Of a stretch of 64,000 nucleotides of DNA, positions 22,779-34,238 are shown in pieces. A program made the position numbers and the translations under genes. The stretch comes from Lenzites betulinus. Its lineage: Eukaryota; Basidiomycota; Agaricomycetes; Polyporales; Polyporaceae. Under the pieces are notes generated by a model that was not told the origin of the DNA, did not search any database, and worked only from the letters and a program-made list of their open reading frames with translations. Location: NCBI GenBank assembly GCA_022264855.1, contig JABYQU010000051.1, positions 244,529 through 308,528 on the forward strand, given 5' to 3'. How positions within the stretch are numbered: the stretch's first letter is position 1; every line of letters begins with the position of its first letter.

Positions 22779-23886
22779 ATGGCAGATGTAGGTATGGTTC
22801 AAGCAGAATAAGCCGCCCCGGTCCTGATACTGGCTTTTCAGGTACCACAGGTGGCGAAATTGACGTTCGAGAACCTCCAAAGGCACCTGCAGCCAACCTA
22901 TACATTCAACCCGATGGACAAAGAATCATTCGAGGTATATCTGAAAAAATGGCTCGAGCCCCATCCCCAGGACCCTTCGCTGCTCGTATACGAAGGGCGC
23001 CCCATCGATCTGTACAAGCTCCATTGCGAAGTCATTCGCGCCGGTGGCGTCCGCCAAGTACGTTTCTAAATCCACCGCTTCACGCGGCATGCGCTGAAGG
23101 GCGCAGATCGTCGACAAGGATCAGTGGCCGATTATCGCCGCACGCGTTGCGTTCGGCGATACCCTCGGCGCAGAAGCGCAGTATGCTAGGGCAGATACAG
23201 CGTTCGTACAGCGAGTGTACAACGTGTATCAGGTGTTCCTTCGAAGCTTTGACGAAAGATACCATATCTCGACGCTTCATGCTTTTCACAACCAGAACTC
23301 GGGGTGCGCAAAATACTATGTCGGCAGCGTCCCTCGGCGGCCTGACGTCACAAACACCGCCACAAACACGTCGATGGAGCGGCCTGTCCCGCCGCCAGAC
23401 GAACGCCAATTGGTCTTTGAAACGTTGGGAAGACTGAGGAACGAAACAAAGTGTACGTATTCACCGCGGTTGAGCTTGACCGGCACTCATCATAATCTAG
23501 CTCTGTTATTCCCAACCACTTCAAGCAACTTGATCAGCGAAGCACAGCAAGCAGAATACCGCTCCGCCCTCAACAGGTTTTCAAATGAGATGAAGATAGT
23601 CAACAGGCGGTTCGCAAACTACACCTGCGTTAGCACTGTAGCTGGATTGAAGACTCTCGTTAGGGTGGTAATGGTGATCTGCATTTTCCCGCATCGATGA
23701 CCTTCCAACACTGTGTTCCAGATTCTTGCGGCAGAATATCAGCAAGAGCTGCTCTCTCGCGACCCGCCGCAGTATTTCCTGTCGTTGGAACAGCTCAAGT
23801 CGATGGCTGCGCAAGTCCATAGCGCTGATGAAGCGCTGAAGCAACATTTCCTGCACGTTGCTCTTATGCACGTTGCTCTTCGCTGA
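22779..23886 (+). CDS. Small ARID-domain DNA-binding protein
   Basis: Begins with a 9-base coding exon (MAD), then an exon from about 22842: VPQVAKLTFENLQRHLQPTYTFNPMDKESFEVYLKKWLE. The ARID/BRIGHT core follows: LVYEGRPIDLYKLHCEVIRAGGVRQ, then (after a GT-AG intron) IVDKDQWPIIAARVAFGDTLG. It continues through AEAQYARADTAFVQRVYNVYQVFLRSFDERY, a linker with ERPVPPPDERQ, and a helical C-terminal part (LISEAQQAEYRSALNRFSNEMK, YQQELLSRDPPQYFLSLEQLKSMAAQVHSADEALKQHF) ending at 23886. ARID proteins bind AT-rich DNA, often as chromatin-remodeller subunits (SWI1/ARID1 type). This one is short, perhaps 280-300 residues, so a stand-alone regulator or a truncated Swi1 relative is possible. Exon edges in the middle are approximate. 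Confidence 0.75.
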
Positions 23887-24727
23887 CCCGGCGGTGGTTT
23901 ACCGTCATGATGCGCCAGAGCAGGGTGTGTTCGGATGACCTCTTGCGATCTGTCGGGTTGCATGGTCATCGGGATTTTTTGACTCAGGCGGCGAACCTTT
24001 TTGAGCGACGATGTATAGCTATAGCACCGAGGCGGCGTCCAACTCCTGTTTTGCCGTCACTAGTCTTCAAACCGTATGTTTTAGGAATCGATTTCTGCCA
24101 TATGTAACTACTAGGAGAATCTGAGTGATGTGATGTACGAGGAGTTGTACATTGTGTGACGGTGGGCCAATATCCTATACATTCATGAGGTATATGCCAA
24201 GAGACTACAACTGCAATCCATAACTTATGGATGCTAGCCAAGAACGATCTTGAAGTCACCGTGGCTGCCAGGCTCTGTACGCGCGCCATCCGCGATATAT
24301 CTGGATTCAGATGGTCACCGGTCACTATGCCTTCGAGGCCGAGACCGCCCGCCAGGGCTACGACGCAAAAGCGGGGAAATGAGGTACATTTGATGAATCT
24401 GCACATGTGAGAGAGTGTGCGATATGCTCCCTCCTCTTTCTTGGAGACGTCGCGGCCCCGGATGGTCAGCTCTGTGACGTTCGCGAGCCAAACAGGATGA
24501 TCTTCCCGCTGGCTATGGATTGGAAGGCGGTGAGAGCAGTGAAGGTTGTCGTTGGTCAACCACATAGTCTGGCAGGCTCGCTCTGGGATTGGTGTTTTCA
24601 TCTTTTTGGGATGCACAGCAATACTAGACATAACTGATACAATGCGGTAGTACTTGCATGCAGAATACTATGACGTATGGGCACCGCAGTGAGGGAGAAA
24701 GACAGGATAGCTGGGGTAAGGAGGCGC
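23887..24727. other. Intergenic (convergent 3' ends), no supported gene
   Basis: Convergent spacer between the ARID gene and RPP1. A 215-codon minus-strand frame spans 24631-23984, but it shows no family resemblance, no signal peptide and no intron-supported extension, so it is not called. Confidence 0.4.
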
Positions 24728-25322
24728 TTAGTCGAATAGCCCGAAGCCCTATATTGCACGGTGTCAGGAGTATGCTTGAACCAAGGAAAGAGACGGGCGT
24801 ACCATGTCATCGTCAGACTCCTCCTTCTCCTCCTTCTTCTCCTCCTCTTTGGGTGCCTCTGCGGCAGCAGCACCGGCACCGCCCGCTGCGGGGGCCGCCG
24901 CCGCGGGACCTGAACCACCAGCACCGACGTTCGAGAGCAGGTCCTTCACGTTCTTGCCCTCGAGCGCCTTCGCAAGGAGTGATGCCCAGATGGGCTCGAG
25001 CTCGACGCTCGCCGCGTTCGTCAGAGCGAGGATTTTCTCAGACTACAGAGCAGAGGTTAGTACTCGTTGGTCGGGCTGAGATGCGGCCAACTGACGGTGA
25101 TCTCAATGCCATCGTCGGCAAGGATGAGGGCGGCGTAAGTCGCGGCGAGTTCTGTGGAGGCCTGTTACAGAAAGGAACGGGCGGGTCAGCGCGAAGTTCT
25201 TGCTAGGCCCTCGCAGGTACATCCAGACGATCAGGCTTCCATCCAGCACTCCCTCGTGTTCGTAGAATGGCCGAAACACCTGGAGAACGGAATGAGGGCT
25301 ATTTGGACGCGATACTGACCAT
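24728..25322 (-). CDS. RPP1: 60S acidic ribosomal protein P1
   Basis: Minus-strand gene with four coding exons. The ATG sits alone at 25322-25320 directly before a GTCAGT donor. The next exon reads [22 protein letters not shown], followed by [43 protein letters not shown], the Ala/Pro-rich hinge, and [17 protein letters not shown] last short exon supplies GFGLFD and the stop at 24728. The acidic EESDDDMGFGLFD tail is diagnostic of the P1/P2 ribosomal stalk, which recruits elongation factors to the large subunit (family knowledge). The ADDGIEIT helix identifies P1 rather than P2. Length and layout are standard for a fungal P1. Confidence 0.93.
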
Positions 25323-26264
25323 TTCGACGGTTTGAGGGGACCAGGTGGGTTGTCTTGAAGCGATGAGGAGGACCGTGTGCGGGACGAACACAAGCTTTTC
25401 CTGTCGGGGCCGGGAGCCTGCCCACGTGGCCATCTCGGCCCAATCGGGAAGGATGCTCGCGTGGCAGTAATAGGCGCTTGTATACTTTCTCCTGACTCAA
25501 ACGCCGACGTTATGGTATGCACTTTCGACACCCTCACTCCCCCTGCTATGTGGTCTTTCGTTGTAAATTGAACTTATAAAACATTCGAATATGAATGGAA
25601 TGGCCTATTATCTCTTCTTTGAGTCCCAAAAAGGTACGCGACTCCCGTCGTGATTGTCTAGCATCCATCCCGCCCACGTATTTTGCCGTGTCCTCCTAGC
25701 TGATATTTGTGATATGTTCATAGCCTCACTTTCACCTCCTACAGTATCACATTTAAAAACTCGAGTGGGGCCTTTTATGCCTGACGTTTAGTGCTCGTTC
25801 AGCACGAGCATCCACATGAGTCACAACCCGGTCACTCTCGTTTGTTATCGAGTGGTAGGATTATTACTCACTTGAGTTAAGTTTGGGTAAATATATGCAT
25901 GCGGAGCAGCCGCTGGCCAGTCCAGGTTGTTAAGGTTTCCAGTCAGGATCTACCGTGCTTAGTGAGGGCACCTTCACGGGGCGTGAGCAGCGCAGATGGT
26001 AAACTTTCTTGAGAGTGTTCTGATTGAGTCGGGTGTAGTTCTAAATATTGCTTATCATGTCGTCCAACCCTTGCCATTGGGCAACGCGCAGGTTTTCGCG
26101 TACACGTGCGGGAAGTGTGCGGATCCGGAGGTGAGTATAATGTGACCGACGCGTGACACCTCGCGTTTCGTCACCGGCTACGCGTCGCGAGTCGGGCCGT
26201 GGTCGTCGTCAGCGTCGCCCTCAGACCTCTTCCTGTTCCCCAGCGACGTGAGCGACCCAGAATT
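25323..26264. other. Intergenic, AT-richer, no gene seen
   Basis: Probable divergent promoter region between RPP1 and the BTB gene. No family-like open frame, tRNA or repeat was recognised in about 940 bases. A 144-codon minus-strand frame at 25537-25103 overlaps the RPP1 leader and is taken as chance. Confidence 0.4.
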
Positions 26265-28180
26265 ATGTCTGCAATCGACGACCCCGCTCTCGAACCAGCC
26301 GTTCTCTCTGACTCCGACCCGGGCTTTGACTCCGGCTCAGATGGTCTGCCTGATGTCTCCCAGCTCATTCAAGAACAGCTCACCCAATCTGGATCCTCAG
26401 TCAGTGGCAACACCGCGGTCGAGCAAGATGAGGACATAGAACATGGACTACTTCTCGGTACCTCCGTGAAAGAGGAGGACGGGGACGAGGAACCCGAATT
26501 CGACGACGTTGTGGAGCTGACGGATTCGCCCGCCCTCAAGGCGAGCAAGAAGTCCAAGGCCAAACAAGCCAAGTCGGGATCCGCCAGCTCTTCTAAAGTC
26601 GTAGCATCGTCGAAACCCAAAAACGCGGTGTCCACGCCCGCCTCCTCCTCCAAGAAGAACCCGCTGCCGGTCAACAAGCGGTCGGCGGCCAAAAAGCGGG
26701 CGCGTGATATCGATTCGGAGGGTGCGTTGGAGCTTCCGCAGATACCAGCTTCCCAGCCGCCTCCTCAGTGAGTAGTTACGTCTTTCATTCTTATGCAGTA
26801 TGTTGGGGGAAGATTTTACAGACATTAATTGTCTGCGCATCTGTACATGTTTGTACTCAACCAATCCTTCGCCACAGCTCCACAAAACGGGCCCGTTACA
26901 TGCAGCCACCGTCGGCCTCTCAGCCGCTCCCATCCACGCCCGCCTACAAAGGCGCAGCGTCCAGCAAGTTCGCACCGCCTTCGACAGCCAGATCAAACGC
27001 GAAAAACAAAGCGACTATGCGCAAGCGCAGCGAGAACTTCTGGCACCTTGACGGATCGGTGGTTATTCAGATTCAAAATACGCTCTTTCGTCTGCACCGC
27101 TCGCGCCTCACGCAGCACTCGGAGTACTTCATGTCGTTGTTTAGCAGCGGCAATGGAACGTAAGCGGATTCTTTGCGATGGGAAATTTGGTACTGATGTT
27201 TTCATGAGAAGCAGGGACAGTCCTGCGTTCGTGGAGTGCGACACGATAGACAGTTGCCCAGTATACATCGTGAAGGGGCATCTAAGCGTACTCGACTTCG
27301 AACGCCTGCTCACCGCGCTCGATGCCGGAATGTATGTCCATATTCTTAGCCTTTGATACCAAGATAACGAACTGTAGTCACTAGCGCATACGCGATCCAC
27401 CCGCCACCGTTCCACGTCCTCTGCTCCCTCATCCGCGCCGCGCACGCGCTCTCGTTCAAGACCATACTGGAGTTCGCAACGCACCACCTCCGCGAAATGT
27501 GGCCAAGCGACCTCGCGCGCCTCCGCGACCGCGACCCAGCCGAGCCCGCCACAGAACAGGCCTTGCGCGTCGCGCAGGCGACGCACACGATCCTCCTCGC
27601 ACAGGAATGTGAGCTCCCAGAGCTGCGCAAGGCCGCTTACCACGCGCTCCTCTGCGCGCGAACCCAGAGCTTCGGGCAGGATCTCGCGGTGTACGTGCAC
27701 GCCGAGTGCGCGGACGGCGCGAGGCGCGCGGCGGTCGAGCGCGAGGAGGACGAAGAGAACGCGCCGCCGGCTCGGCTTGCCGCGTCGGATTTCGTGAGAC
27801 TCGTCAATGCCGAGCAGAGGCTACGGGCGGAGTGGCTCGCGATTGCGCGTGCGCCGCCGCTCCCTTCTGCGTTCCCGTGTCCGATTGAACATCAGACGCA
27901 CCCAGAGAACACTGCGATGCATTCGGAGGCGTCACTAGCGTGCAAGTCCGCGCGGAAAGTGGAGGCGCGGATATGGCTTCCAACGTTGATGGAGCAGGGG
28001 GTGTTTGAAGCGGGGATGACGGATGTGTTCGTCGGGCTGCAGGAGCTTGCGGACATGGATTGGAAGGAGATGGGGTACTGCATGGGCTGTGTGAGCGAAC
28101 GCAGGGACGCGTGGATGGAGAAGCGGGAGAAGTTGTGGAAGAAACTCGATGTCTTTCTGGGGCTGAAAGATGAGGATTAA
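26265..28180 (+). CDS. BTB/POZ domain protein
   Basis: Starts MSAIDDPALEPAVLSDSDPG. The first ~250 residues are disordered and charged, with Lys/Ser-rich nuclear-type stretches (KASKKSKAKQAKSG, NKRSAAKKRARD) and a linker rich in Pro and Ser. After introns near 26768 and 27163 the BTB core follows: FWHLDGSVVIQIQNTLFRLHRSRLTQHSEYF, then DTIDSCPVYIVKGHLSVLDFERLLTALD, then FHVLCSLIRAAHALSFKTILEFATHHLREMW, as in the large Agaricomycete BTB family. The C-terminal third contains ARIWLPTLMEQGVFEAGMTDVFVGLQELADMDW with two cysteines (CMGC). BTB domains dimerise and often recruit Cul3 ligases (family knowledge). No zinc finger or kelch repeats are present. The long basic N-terminal extension suggests nuclear localisation (inference). 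Confidence 0.85.
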
Positions 28181-28496
28181 GTGCGCGATGGGTATGTTCC
28201 ACGGAAACTCAAATCTGTGACTAATGCTGTATGTTCTGCTAATTTCATCATAATCTTCTTGGAGCCTGCTCAGACTGATGGTGTGCGAAGGCTTATATGC
28301 CGACATGAATTAAAGACACTGCAAGAGGTCCTCATCAAAGTATTGTATATTCCGACCGGAGGCGACTTGAGCTGCTTATTTCAACCTAATCATACATCAT
28401 TCAAACAGATACGCGCGCACTTCACCTTCAAGTCCCTATGTCCGTTATAAGCAGACCGCATGGAGAACCTACATCCGCTCGCCTAAACTTCCGATC
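28181..28496. other. Intergenic (convergent), no gene seen
   Basis: Short convergent spacer between the BTB and EthD-like genes; nothing recognisable. Confidence 0.4.
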
Positions 28497-29195
28497 TCAC
28501 TCGCGATCCCAGCTACGCACAAACTTCAGCACCCTCCTTTTCATCTCCACAATCGACTCGTTCCTGATCTTCGTCATCCACTCTGTCGACACTGCCGCCT
28601 TGAACTCCGCCGTCTCGAACGCGGTCGGGTTCTCCCACTCGTGTATCGCGAGGTATTTCGGCGGCGCGTCCCCCGGTTTCGCCTCGGACCCCGTCGCCCC
28701 CGCCGACTCGAGCTCGAACCGGCGGCTGCGCACCCACCCGGGCACCTTCGCGAGCAGCGGGATGTGCTCCTCTTCGTACCAGCGGTTGAACTCCGCCTCG
28801 CCCTCGGGCTTCACGTCGACCTCAACAACGCTCGCGTACGGGCCGGGGCGGCGCGGATCGTACGCGTCGCCCGCCGCGGGCGGGTATACGGGCTCGCGCA
28901 GGGTGTAGGTGCGGCGGTCCAGCAGCGCGAGGCGTGCGATGAGCGCCGTCTCGCGGGCGGAGCGTGTGTGCGCGAGGTCGGCGTATGGGGGCGCGGTGAT
29001 CACGGCGGGCGAGGAGAGATCGTAGATGGCGCAGAAAGTGGGGCGCGCGCCGTCGGCGGCGGTCCAGCGCGCCCAGCTTTGGAAGCCGGGGATGGGGAGG
29101 CGCAGCGGGACGTGCTCGTTGTCGTACCAGTCGTTGAACTCGTCCTCGGAGACGGCGGCGCCGGGCTCGGAGTAGACGAAAAGGAGGCCGGGCAT
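28497..29195 (-). CDS. EthD-like dimeric alpha/beta-barrel protein
   Basis: Single exon, 232 residues from MPGLLFVYSEPG. It holds two tandem ferredoxin-like modules, each with the EthD-type signature of an acidic/aromatic motif: EDEFNDWYDNEHVPLRLPIPGF in the first half and EAEFNRWYEEEHIPLLAKVPGW in the second. The repeat shows an internal duplication forming a pseudo-dimer. Family members are small enzymes or accessory factors, including EthD of ether degradation and some polyketide cyclases; the substrate here cannot be inferred. The usual start is the MPGLLF methionine at 29195. The frame stays open upstream to another ATG at 29285, which would add MFPLCVVPALITGLRSSLAR, a stretch with presequence-like composition. 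Confidence 0.82.
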   Translation of the reverse strand: MPGLLFVYSEPGAAVSEDEFNDWYDNEHVPLRLPIPGFQSWARWTAADGARPTFCAIYDLSSPAVITAPPYADLAHTRSARETALIARLALLDRRTYTLREPVYPPAAGDAYDPRRPGPYASVVEVDVKPEGEAEFNRWYEEEHIPLLAKVPGWVRSRRFELESAGATGSEAKPGDAPPKYLAIHEWENPTAFETAEFKAAVSTEWMTKIRNESIVEMKRRVLKFVRSWDRE

Positions 29196-30731
29196 GGTGT
29201 GGCGATGGGCGGTGAGTGAGGAGAATCTCGCGAGGGAGCTGCGGAGGCCTGTTATAAGTGCTGGTACGACGCAGAGGGGGAACATACGGCAGTTCTGGAT
29301 AACCGCGGCGCGGACGGCATTCAATATCAAGCTGCTGAGTAAGTGCAGATTGCACCTTATCACGAGCTCCGTACCGTTGCCCATCGCTCAAATATACTGA
29401 CTGTATATGGTTGTATCAATGTTAGTACTCCAGGATGTCTGAGACCTTGGAATCGTTGCATGCAATGAGTACGAGGCCTTGCAGTATATTTCCCGTAGTG
29501 CTACATATTTTTACCGTGTTATATTTGTGAAAGGCGGCACGCAGCGTTCAGATTGCACGGCTTTTGTTCACACGTGCATGGGAGCCGTAGGTTCCACTGT
29601 ACACTGTTATGCCCCACGCGTGAGATACCATGGTGCTTAGCTCAACCTCGCAGTTGAATCTGTCGTTAGGACGCGATGTGAGATATAGTCCAGGACCGTT
29701 GGTCGTGCGTGTGAAGTTAATCCGGGTACATCTGTGAGATACTTGCGAAGAGTATGGTTCTCCTAATACTAGTACATGAGCTCCAATGGTAGCGGCCGGC
29801 CTCTGATGATAAACCGCGACGCGCAAACGACGAAAGAAACCTCAAAATGAAGACACCCGAGTCGGGAACGCGGTCACGTGGGCGCATCCTAGTACTGCTT
29901 CAACGGCGCCGTTGAGACTGAGGACGGCTTAAGGAGGGGTTACATTAAACTAAGTTAGCCAAGCGGAGATTAGGCTAGTTAAGGATGCGCGCGTACAAGT
30001 GAAAGACGAAGGTCAGAGACCTATGGGATGATAGCGATGGAACCAGGTGTTTCCCACGTCGCGAGAGTCAGTAGTGTTTGCTTTGCTCCTCCTGGAACCG
30101 AGCTCACGCAAGCCTTTGTATGCACCGGGTCCTCTGGCCGGTCGTTACAGAAAGCGCCTGGAATGCGGTGCACCCTAGCTGCTCCCCGTCCGACGCGGTG
30201 CGGGGGGGCGGCATCATGCACCGCTCGCTCGGAGTCCGAGGTGTGTGCGGTGCTCGCGTAGGCGTTGGCTGGCCCATGCACAATTGGTGCAAATTGAGCG
30301 CAAAACGTCGGAGAAAGGTGCGCACAGCGGTGGGAGAGGTGTGTAGCGAGGCTTAATTGATGGCGAGGGGGTGGGGGTGAGGCTTAGATAGATGCGACAG
30401 ATTTGGGGACGCCGGCGGAAACGCATTTAAGCATCGCGAGAAGACACAGTTTATTTATTGAGATTGGAATTTGCGCGGACTAGTTTTACAGGTCAGCGAG
30501 AGGTACCTTACACACCAATACTGAAAACTCGACATACATAGCATTCCGACAAGGAGCGTGTAGAACGCGTGTCGTGGAAGTCGAGCGCCTCTTTTCATTG
30601 CTCTCTGCCCCACTGGCACCTGGAGCAATGGGAATTGAACAATGAGAATCACGCTCCATTGTACTCCGCCATGGGTGGCTTACCGCAGCATTCATAAACC
30701 AGCATCCGCCCGGAGTTTGACGCCCCACCAC
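29196..30731. repeat. Long intergenic region containing dispersed element X (30020-30360)
   Basis: About 1.5 kb without a supported gene. At 30020-30360 lies a repeat that is also present, split and rearranged, at 37010-37505. The segment 30025-30110 (ACCAGGTGTTTCCCACGTCG) matches the reverse complement of 37505-37425, and 30112-30360 (CCTTTGTATGC.CCGG, GCGGTGCACCC, GGTGCGCACAG-like) matches 37018-37290 directly. Identity is moderate. The rest holds no recognisable feature. Confidence 0.55.
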
Positions 30732-31408
30732 ATGAACTCAACCACGATGGCGTCCGAGCCGAACACTCCTGCCCTCGGCACCCCCATCTCCGGGCCCATC
30801 CTTGACGAGTCCACGGCTTCCACAGTCGAAGACTCACCCCCTACTGCCCCCAAGGAAGATCTTCCCCAGGACGCCACCCCGTCGCAGCCTCCCAGCCGCG
30901 TGAAGACCGTATTCCCTCGCGAGCTGTGCCACTTCAAGAGCGAATTCGAGCTGGTGTACGCAATGAAAGGCGCCATCAGTGGTATGTAGACCGTCCCACC
31001 CGCTCAGAAGCGTACCACTCACCTGTCTGCTTGCACAGCGCACAAGGCGATATGCGAGCGCGCCGACGGCGAGTTGCACGGCGACATCAATACCAATACC
31101 ATCCTCATCATCGGGCATCCCCCGCTCGATCGGCCCAGTGAAGGCGCGCTCATCTATTGGGAGCCCCCGCTCACTATTCAGACCCTGCGCAAGATGGGCA
31201 AACGCGAGCCGCCGGCAGGTCTGCTAAGGAGTCTCTTCCACTGTTGGTACTAAGTGGTGCAGGTCAACCTGGACGGAAGGATGCGTTACTGGTGAGCGCG
31301 GGCCCTGGGATGGTACGTTGGATCTGGCGGGGTTGCAGAAGTAGCAGTGAGCCCCTGAGGACTTGTATGAATCCTCGAAGATGTGTACGTGCTTGGAGAA
31401 TGCGTTGA
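30732..31408 (+). CDS. Short FunK1-like pseudokinase fragment protein (copy 1)
   Basis: Exons 30732-30981, 31039-31218 and 31263-31408 close in frame to 191 residues. After a disordered Ser/Thr/Pro N-terminus comes SRVKTVFPRELCHFKSEFELVYAMKGAIS, then AHKAICERADGELHGDINTNTILIIG, then EGALIYWEPPLTIQTLRKM. This resembles only the centre of the fungal kinase family FunK1, where an EL..a..DAI.aH..L...g.ILHRDIS..NI block forms the catalytic loop. Here the loop reads HGDINTN: the catalytic Asp and Asn are retained, but the Asp of the following DFG-like position is replaced (YWE). No ATP-binding lobe is present. It is homologous to the genes at 40130 and 47512, with the same phase-1 intron before AHK. 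The last ~25 residues have no counterpart in the other copies and may be mispredicted. Confidence 0.65.
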
Positions 31409-31962
31409 TGTATGTTGATGTGTGCGTGACTGGAAAGATGCGATGGGGTGTCAGTGTTACGATGGATGATAAAGGGACGAGCCCGCGGCGTCTGGGCGAA
31501 GGCGGATGACAAGGGGGGTCTGGCGTAGTTCGTAAGCAGCTCCGGAGCCAGTGAACAAGATGCTCGACCAGGGCTGCAGCCTGATGTTAAGCTGCCTCGG
31601 GATGCACAGCTGTACGTACCGCACGTCGAACGTTGTGGACGGCTCGCAGCGGTAAAAGTGTACCAATGATGTCATGCTGAATGCGCGTAGGTGTCCTGAG
31701 CCTCAGCAAGCTGTGCGTTTTGTCCACGGTGGGTATCACGCTTGTCTTGTGATGTGTCTGCAAGAGTATTTCTTGCACTTATTCTGTACGAAAGGGCACT
31801 CGAGGCCCTCGGTTGGCCAGAACGCGGATGGGGACGTGGAAGGTCTGGAGATTGCAGAGAACGGCGGTGAGGAGTAGATGGATGTGCCATATTCAAGCGG
31901 TGTATACAACTCCGACAACCAGACCCAGTGTAGCCGTATAGACACCTCCACGTTTATGTGAC
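31409..31962. other. Intergenic, no gene seen
   Basis: Convergent spacer. Small open frames on both strands show no family resemblance. Confidence 0.4.
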
Positions 31963-33694
31963 CTAGAAGCGAGTAGCAAACAGCCCGATGCCGAACCCTG
32001 CGCAGAACGCGCTCACGAGGGCGATACCGATGCCGACGGTGTAGCCGAAACCGCGCTTTCCCCCTTGCCTGCGATCGTCCTCGGCGTTGGAAGCGCTGGC
32101 TCGCCGACGTGCGATGCCGACAGAACGGAAGATACGCGTCCGCAGCGCGCCGAGCACCGAGAAGGAAAAAACAACGAGCGAGGGTAGATGGAGGGGGTCG
32201 AACGCAGCCGAAATGGAGGGGCAGGAGACGAGTGTCCGCTCGTCCGTTGTTCGCGGCATGGGTGTGTCGAGAGCCGCATTCGCGTCTGATTGGGCATGGA
32301 AATACGACGTTTGTCGTTCATCACGCGTCCTGGCAGGGAGCGAAGGCAGGGGGGTGATGCGCCGAACAGTTCCTGCTCGCCGCCGACGGAGAAGGAGTGC
32401 GACTTCCTGGGAAAGCTCGCCCTCCCACTGCGCCTCCCATGTTTCCTTGTTCCACCGTCCATTCCGGTCTGCGACAGAGGCGTCGGGCTGAGTATGAGGG
32501 GGCATAGGCGTCTTCATTGCGGATGTGGACGCGTGGATGCCACGATTGACACGCTCCACGGCGCGTTCGACCTCTCTCCATCGGAGGAAACGTTCTGCGG
32601 CCTCTGCACGCAGCGCTGCGAGGATGTTCGGAGTGCGGAACAGCCCTGTACGCAACATGTCGACCGATGCGGGACGGAAGCTGGATAGATGTCGCGAGGA
32701 TACCTCATACGAGACATTGCGCGGTGCGTCTCTGGTAGCAGGAAGTACGATGATGGGTATATGCGGGCTGAGAGAATCGATCAGGGCCTTCTCTGCTGGT
32801 AGAGGGGCTTGTAGGAACTATGGGTAAGCAAGCTTGTGGACCGCTCGAGGAAACTTACATGGACACGCGAGCAGTATGAGAGCAGTACACAGGGGAGAGG
32901 ATGAGGATGAAAGAAGGTTGGCAACAGCTGCGCTGGGCGGGTGCTCTCGGCTCAGGATATTTAAGACTTGATGGAACGGCGAGTGGATGACTGGAAGCAC
33001 TTGCTCTGCAATGTTTCCCGCCTATCGGAATTATTCAGACCACCATCAGAAGGCGAGATACTAGACGTACTTGTGAGTATGCATCATACGAAGGCAGCTT
33101 GATTATTTCCACGTTTCGCGCCGGCTCGATGCGCTCAAGGCCGTGGGCGTCACGGTGCTCGACCCAGTGCGTAGACACGCGCAGGCTTGCAAGCCCGCCA
33201 TTCGGCTGATCATCTTCCCATGGACCCACTTCTACAACATCCTCATTCTCGTCCACCAGGTCCGATGCGACGGCATTCACGTCAGCGCCGTTGTGACCGA
33301 GGACAAGCAAGCGCAGTTCGCCAAGGGTCTGTCCGTACGGCGTTGGTCTTGTTGACGGCGACGGAAGTGTGAGCGAGGGTATTATAAGACCACTCGTAGA
33401 GTCTCCTAGCTCGCTGTCCTGTTCCGAGTGTTGGTGTATGTGAGGGGGAGAAGCTGGGCCAGATGAAAAGAGGAACGAGGAGGAGACGGAAGGGAGGGAC
33501 GAGACAGAGTCTCCTGAGGGGCTGTCTGGCTCGGATTGTGATGTGCTGAGTGGTGAGGGTGGGTGGTAAGGCGAAGGTACAGATTCTTCTCCATGTTCGT
33601 CTTGTGTCACGGTTGAGTTTAACACGGAGCTCATGTCGAGATGTCGTAGCCCACGGATGGTGGATGCACTGGTGCCCGGCTCGTGCTCTTCCAT
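31963..33694 (-). CDS. Predicted tail-anchored protein, degenerate GTPase-like
   Basis: Three exons (33694-33071, 33003-32859, 32807-31963) sum to 1614 bases and give 537 residues from MEEHEPGTSAST. The N-terminus is Ser/Pro-rich and disordered. Residues about 130-300 read GELRLLVLGHNGADVNAVASDLV, then EIIKLPSYDAYSQ, CTALILLACP and HIPIIVLPATRD, an alternating strand/helix order reminiscent of a small-GTPase or P-loop fold, but the GxxxxGK[ST] loop is missing. A helical segment (LAALRAEAAERFLRWREVERAVERV) follows. The protein ends in one hydrophobic segment, TVGIGIALVSAFCAGFGIGL, directly before the C-terminus, as in tail-anchored membrane proteins. The family is not one I can name; function unknown. 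The fold comparison is inference. Confidence 0.65.
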
Positions 33695-34238
33695 GGTATA
33701 TAGAGAGTTTAATGTGACGGCGGAGAATAAAGCTTTTATGTTGCCTTTGTAAGCCCCTCGCAGTGATTGCGCTCGGGCGTATATGTCGTAGTGGAGGAGA
33801 GCGCAGTACTCAGTGGTGGTCGTGCGAGGGGATGCGCAGATCGCCCAATCGGGATCCCTGCTTAAGCACGCCACTGATCTTATTAGCCATCATCTGATAA
33901 GATTAGATGTTGGCATCGCGGTGTCCTTTGCGCGCTTATGTGCAGAATGCTCTCCTCTTGCTCTTGCTCGGACACATGTACAAATCGTGAAGATGCTACA
34001 CAATCACTGGCATTCGCTGGTTTTTTACGCCCCGACCCGCTGTATAAACGTCTGGTCATGTGGAAGCTGATCACCGCTATCAACGGCCGCCAATGACATG
34101 CTGCAACGCGCTTCCGCCTGCTCCCCAACACATGTTCTCGGGCCCTTCACCGCCTGCGAGCCGCCTCGCGTCTCGTAAAGTATCGCACCCAGGGGATATA
34201 CCGCACCACCGCTCTCTGGACTTATCATAACGCTCGCT
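33695..34238. other. Divergent promoter region
   Basis: About 545 bases between the divergent tail-anchored and kinase-fold genes. No coding or repeat feature recognised. Confidence 0.4.

Noticed and set aside
23984..24631. 215-codon minus-strand open frame between the ARID gene and RPP1
   Set aside because: No motif, no signal peptide, composition like non-coding spacer, and it overlaps the 3' ends of two real genes.
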